Shown here in pieces: positions 59,455 through 64,000 of a stretch of DNA of 64,000 nt. The position numbers and the translations under genes are program-made. The notes under the pieces were generated by a model. It was not told the origin of the DNA and did no database searches. It saw only the letters and a list, made by a program, of their open reading frames with translations. How positions within the stretch are numbered: position 1 is the first letter of the stretch; every line of letters begins with the position of its first letter. Origin of the DNA: Gnetum montanum (lineage: Eukaryota > Streptophyta > Gnetopsida > Gnetales > Gnetaceae); assembly GCA_015680685.1 (NCBI GenBank), contig MNCI01014752.1:1038395-1102394 (forward strand), written 5' to 3'.

Positions 59455-61700
59455 ATGGAACATCTAACAAGACAAAAATGTCTTCTTCTTCGCACAAAAG
59501 CACTTCACGACCTAGGAACAACACTAGAGACAATTGATGGCATAATGCTAGTTCCTCAACAATTCCGTGTGGTATATATTCATCACAATGAGTATAACCC
59601 AACTTTACCTTTATTCTCCATCAAGACAAACAACTACGTTGGAGAGACTTGAAGGGTAACATAATGTTGCCTCCAGACCAAGCAATCCCCAACATGCTCC
59701 TTTGTGCCCTTGCACGAATAGGCATGTCACAATTGTACACAGAGTACATTGCATGTGATTATGACATAAGGGACTACCATCCCACTAAAGTGCAATGTCA
59801 ATGGGACTTGCAACAAGAGAGTTACCACACAACTTTGAAGGGAAAAGGCCCCCATAATGCTTCACCTGTTATAAGCGAAATTAAGGGTGGTGAACCTATT
59901 TCAATAGGTTCCCCACAAAATGATGTTCCCCCTCCTAACGATGGTGAGGAGGTGGTGTATCAGAACCTTCACTCCATGATTCACAACCCTAGTTCTGATC
60001 TCCATGAACACCAAGTGTTCAACAAGGGAACATGAACACATGATAAGGACGAGCATTCTAATCGTCATCACGATCAGAGCCAAGACCACCGAAGAGAAGG
60101 TAGGAAACATCATCATGGAGATGGTTCTCCTTCCTCTTCACCTTCATTATGACATTTTCCCTCTCCTTAAATATCAGGACATAGTCATAAGGAATCTAAC
60201 CATGAGGATAAGGGTAAAAAAAGTGAGAAACCTCGACGAGAAAGTCAAGAACGAGGACGAGGAAATTCTAGAGAATCATGGCATAGAAGAAGGGAGAGTA
60301 GGGAACCGCATAGATATCACAAACACTATGAAAGAAATAACCATGAAGAACCCCTACTTGCAACCCGAAGCATGTTATACATCACGGAGGCCGTAAGAAT
60401 CCCTACAAGGCACCAAAAAGATAGTAGGATCAAGAGATTAAACATGAATAACATCCCACGATTTGAGGGGGGATATAACACTGATCCTCAGAACCATTTA
60501 AAAGCATTTCACAATGCATGTGCCTTGAAAAATATTGAGAAAAAATGGAAAAAGCTAAAGTTATTCATAAGGACACTAGTAAAAGAAGCAGAAAGCTGGT
60601 ACCGGTCCTTAGAAGCAGAATCCATTCGAAGGTGGAGTATGATGCTAGAATTGTTTAACGATAAGTATCAAATATACTCCCAGGTGTCCAACCTACGAAA
60701 GAAAATCCAAGGATGGAAGCAAGGAAATCATGAACCCTTGGATGCTACCATGGGCCATTACTATGCACTGTTACATCGGTGCCTGGGCCATGGTTACTCG
60801 CAGTAGGATCAACTACACCATCTCGTAGATGGACTTAGGTATGAAACTAGGAGAACCCTTGGAATGTATGCCCAAGGGAGATTATCAGATCTTAGGTCCC
60901 ATCAGGTTCATATATTTTTGGAGCAAGTAGCTAAGGAAGAAGGGGAGCTATGTAAGAGAAAAAGTGTGGAAGAGTACAACCGCGATCCTTCCCTCTGAAA
61001 AAGGGAAGTAAGATTCTGTGAGGAGGAGGAAGAGTCACCACTCGAAGAGTTGGTGAATAGGAAAACCTTTCCACTTCAAAAATTAACAACATAAGTTTCA
61101 GTGAAGGTAGATCAAATGTAAGACTCCTTAGATAGTAGATTTGAAACCGTTCTCAAAATTGTAGAGGAGTCTAAGGAGCGAGGTAACGACTATGACAAAA
61201 AGAAGAAGAGGGATTTGGACCATGCACATAACAAAGGTAACGATAAAATGGCTATCACTGAGGAGGTTTTGGATTCTAATATGGATAATGAAAGTGGATG
61301 TGAGATATGCCAATATGACCATCCTAAGGGATGTTGCCCAGTAATCTCACATCTGCAAGAGTTTGGGGTGTATGCACTTAACCCACGAATTAACAAATGG
61401 TAAGCACCTTGACGGTTACCTTATCCCCAAGGTAACCTAAGGTAGTTCCACCAACCATTAATGTATTATCCAAGTGGAACTCCACCACAACCTATTGAGC
61501 AACACCAGTAGTGGAAATACCCACAGTCATGGGGGATGCCACTGCCAAGGCAACACTAACCTTATTGGCAACCAGACCCATATGGCTACTACATGCAGCA
61601 GCTAATCTCTCCACATGACCTTATTGGTCACATGAAACCACAATGTCACTACTAAGCTCGAGATTATTAGAGGACTCCTTATCCTAGGGGAGACACACCA
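59455..61700 (+). pseudogene. gag: gag of element C
   Basis: After a short N-terminal part (59455-59652) the reading shifts into one frame that stays recognisable to 61403. It has a His/Arg/Ser/Glu-rich stretch (60036-60370), the gag core (YNTDPQNHLKAFHNACALKN, EAESWYRSLEAESIRRW, MLELFNDKYQIYSQVS) and the Cys motif GCEICQYDHPKGCCPVISH (61296-61352). A Pro/Gln-rich tail follows. In-frame stops occur at 60033, about 60148, 60168, 60804 and further on. It matches elements A and B. Confidence 0.82.
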
Positions 61701-62030
61701 CATACATACCATCCTCCAAATCCATCTACAACTCTGACACTGATAGCTCTATTACCACCCACTTTAGCAATGCAAGGGGAACTCCCCACTCAACCGCGGC
61801 AACCTAATGTCACGAGGGCTATGAATCCTCAACCCGTAGTTGGTTCTAACAACCTTATGTAGAAAATATCTTTCTTCAAAACCAAAAATCCAACCAAGCC
61901 CTCACCATCACAAGCAGTTCAACATTTGAACACCTCCCTACCAAGTAAAGCTTCAGAGCCTCCTTCAACCCAAAAATTGAGCTTAATGCACATGATTATG
62001 TTAACACATGTCGTTACTGACTGAATTAAG

Positions 62031-62951
62031 GTGGGCCACCTTCCCAAGAAATTCTCTAATCCTAGGAGTCCTCTAATCTACCTCCAAGTAATTGGGAATG
62101 AACCATGTAAAGATCTTCTAGACTTAAGTTCTAGAGTCAACTTAATATCACAAGAAATGTATAAAGCCTGGAACCTGCCTCCATTAAGGAAGAGTAACAT
62201 TCGACTAGAGCTGGCCGACCAGTCCATCACTGTCCCCTTGGGACTTGTGGAGGACATTGTTACCACTATATATGATTGGTCATATCCAACTGATTTCCTA
62301 GTGATACACGTAAACAACAGTAAGGGGGACTTCCAAATAATAATGGGAAGAGCATGGCTAAGTACTATAGATGCACACCTAGGAATCAATGATCTTTTCC
62401 TAGAAATATCCAAGAAGAACACTTTTGAAAAGATCGAGAAGAAGAAAGTTCCATGCATCGCATATAGTGACACAGGGTGCCATTGCGTGCAAAAATCATG
62501 GGTTATGCACAGTTTAGCATTGCATGCATGCAATCAATGTGCACAAGACATTAATATACAAAAGTGCCTATATGTAGTAGCCACACGACAAGAAGACACC
62601 CAGTGGCTAATGGCTGATCAAGAGAGTAATTCACTAACATGCATGGAACTCATTGAGGGAATAACTAGTGCTTACATTGAAAGCATAGACATACTGGAGC
62701 AAGTCCGTTGCCAACTTTCAAACCTTAACCTCGAAAACATTAATTGGGGAAAGTTGGAAATTCCTAAGAGATTTAAACAAGAGCCCCTAGATTTGAAACC
62801 ATTGCCCACCGGTTTGGAGTATATGACCCTCAAAAATGAAAAATCGATGTGTTGGCACATTTGGCCATTTCATGTAACAGTAAGACTCATTTTAAATGTT
62901 ATTGAAAGAATGGGAGAGTGTAAGTGTGCTATTTCATACCATGAGACCTAA
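62031..62951 (+). pseudogene. pro: Protease and post-protease region of element C
   Basis: Open for 306 codons in the same frame as gag. The retropepsin active site appears as LLDLSSRVNLIS (Asp about residue 31), where the family has DLGA or DSGA. The C-terminal strand is FQIIMGRAWLSTID. Then comes a linker with VPCIAYSDTGCHCV and KCLYVVATRQEDTQWL, and a segment (PLDLKPLPTGLEYM) that in the family leads to RT. RT does not follow. The open length suggests this is a younger or better-kept copy than A. Confidence 0.78.
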
Positions 62952-62957
62952 GGGAGA

Positions 62958-63318
62958 CCATAATATTATTGGTGGAAATAATGATGCACAACAAGGAATA
63001 AAGATTGCAAGAGATAATGTGGAAATAAAGAATGAATTAACAAGCAAGGAATTTTTCATTGTCAGAGATATGTTCAGGAATTGATCATTTGGGTACTAGC
63101 AAAAAAATGAAAGGAGGAAACTAGAGTTGAAAATTAAGAATTTAAAATCCTTGTTAACTATTGTTTAGTTCACGTTTGGCCCTGCCTTGCAAAAATACTC
63201 TGCCGGGAAGCGTCATTTTCCAAAAACAGTAAGCGCAGCACTAGAAGTGTTCTTCTCAACCTGAAAATATTAGGCACAACTAGATTATTATCAGAATCAT
63301 TTGTGAAATGGATCCAAA
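62958..63318. other. Junction between element C and low-copy-looking sequence
   Basis: A short open stretch to 63084 is not recognisable as RT. Base composition becomes less AT-rich after about 63170. Confidence 0.4.
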
Positions 63319-63920
63319 ATGGCTTTGATCAGTGTCAATGGTCTTGGTGGCAGCATAAATCACCCATCCAGCATTCAAGGCATTCGTTTTTCCTTTTCTT
63401 CCTACCGTGAACGCAGCGAACGGGTCTACTTCTTTGTCGCCGCCAACGCCGATGTTGTTCAGGATGTGAATTTCAAAGTGGACGCAGGGAGGATCTAGTC
63501 GGGGATAGTATGTACTGACACTCCTACGATTCAGTGGATTCAAACCCTGGAATGGAGAAAATCGCCCAGAAGATCTGGCCCGTTCATACTGAAACCCTCA
63601 AATCTGAACCTGCGTTTTAATCCTTATTATTCCATGCGCATTTGCAAAAATGATCACCTTCATCCCGCGTAAAGGTTATTTCCTCACCAAACAAGTTTTT
63701 TGTTTCCTTCTGAACGACTCATTTCAAATTTTTAGGTGGTATGTCATTCACTCCTCTTGGAACCTATCTTCCAAAACAGCAGCCACACCCAATGCCGATG
63801 CCTTCGGTATCGCATACCAATCCGATGAGTACGGCAACAAAGACATAGAGGCATATCAAGATAAGTGTCAGGAGATATTTTGGGCCGATGTTGGTAAACC
63901 GGAGTTGCAGTTTATCAAAT
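63319..63920 (+). CDS. Possible host gene fragment (two open segments, unrecognised)
   Basis: Segment 1 (63319-63498) starts MALISVNGLGGS and is rich in Ser, Arg and small residues with few acids early on, as in a plastid transit peptide. It ends in an in-frame TAG. Segment 2 follows a splice-acceptor-like TTTTTAG (63729-63735) and is open to a TAA at 63920, with GIAYQSDEYGNKDIEAYQDK and IFWADVGKPELQF. GC content is higher than in the surrounding repeats. I cannot name the protein. The minus strand at 63543-63280 is also open, and splicing between the segments is unproven, so this may be a shadow or a captured gene piece. Confidence 0.3.
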
Positions 63921-63947
63921 AAACTTTTAAAATAATCACAAATTAAC

Positions 63948-63985
63948 CAACATATATATACATATATATATAGATAAATATATAC
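63948..63985 (+). repeat. AT microsatellite
   Basis: Runs of (AT)n around CATATATATACATATATATATA near the window end. Confidence 0.8.
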
Positions 63986-64000
63986 CCATAGTGTGAAGTA

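Larger units (their letters stand above)
58507..62957 (+). mobile_element. Element C: GATATC-LTR Ty3/gypsy, 5' half
   Basis: Plus-strand order is 5' LTR 58507-59331, primer-binding site 59333-59351, gag and protease in one mostly open frame to 62951. RT is not found before unrelated sequence begins by about 63100. The LTR, gag and protease match elements A and B. The 3' half is either deleted or lost to rearrangement. Confidence 0.82.

Noticed and set aside
62078-62533. 151-codon minus frame
   Set aside because: It is the shadow of the protease frame of element C, which matches element A at the protein level.

Overview
The window is repeat-dense nuclear DNA from a plant, almost certainly a vascular plant with a large genome. 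It is AT-rich and built mostly of nested, decayed retrotransposons: at least five Ty3/gypsy elements of the Tat/Athila kind, two L1-type LINEs and two tRNA-derived SINE copies. The sequence does not settle the lineage. A gymnosperm or fern would fit, but that is inference. No rRNA or functional tRNA gene, CRISPR array or bacterial-type operon was seen. There are two runs of N (11470-12161 and 44754-45318).

Layout. (1) 1-9560: element E, a GC-richer Tat-type element on the + strand. It has a pol with RT, degenerate RNase H, a second archaeal-type RNase H (aRNH) and integrase, a 15-copy tandem repeat after integrase, and an LTR-like region with a TATA box. Antisense to pol, at 106-2862, lies a five-exon gene that joins an FCP1/HAD-phosphatase-like segment to a retroelement-accessory-type segment. 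(2) 9641-11266: a four-exon coiled-coil accessory pseudogene (H) whose seven in-frame stops are all TAG. (3) 12162-18231: element D (minus strand), with gag, protease, primer-binding site and a 1.65-kb LTR, inserted into element A. (4) 18232-24438: element A (minus strand), with gag, protease and integrase but the RT/RNase H region deleted. (5) 25307-30983: a LINE flanked by a 32-bp target duplication. (6) 32440-42340: a minus-strand LINE remnant (G) split by element B. B is structurally complete (32826-41593, 5-bp CCAAC duplication, LTRs of 812 and 839 bp) but has no pol; it carries gag and a coiled-coil accessory gene. (7) 43790-50146: element F (minus strand), in which an aRNH domain lies between protease and RT. 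(8) 50147-58506: AT-rich DNA with SINEs, a possible solo LTR and a short satellite. (9) 58507-62957: the 5' half of element C (+), same family as A and B. (10) 63319-63920: low-copy-looking sequence that may hold part of a host gene.

Nothing here looks like a working pathway. The value of the window lies in retroelement architecture: an FCP1-like domain carried antisense in a Tat element, two alternative positions of aRNH, a pol-less but mobilised family, GATATC-centred palindromes before the TATA box of its LTRs, and stop codons that look like cytosine deamination at CAG sites.
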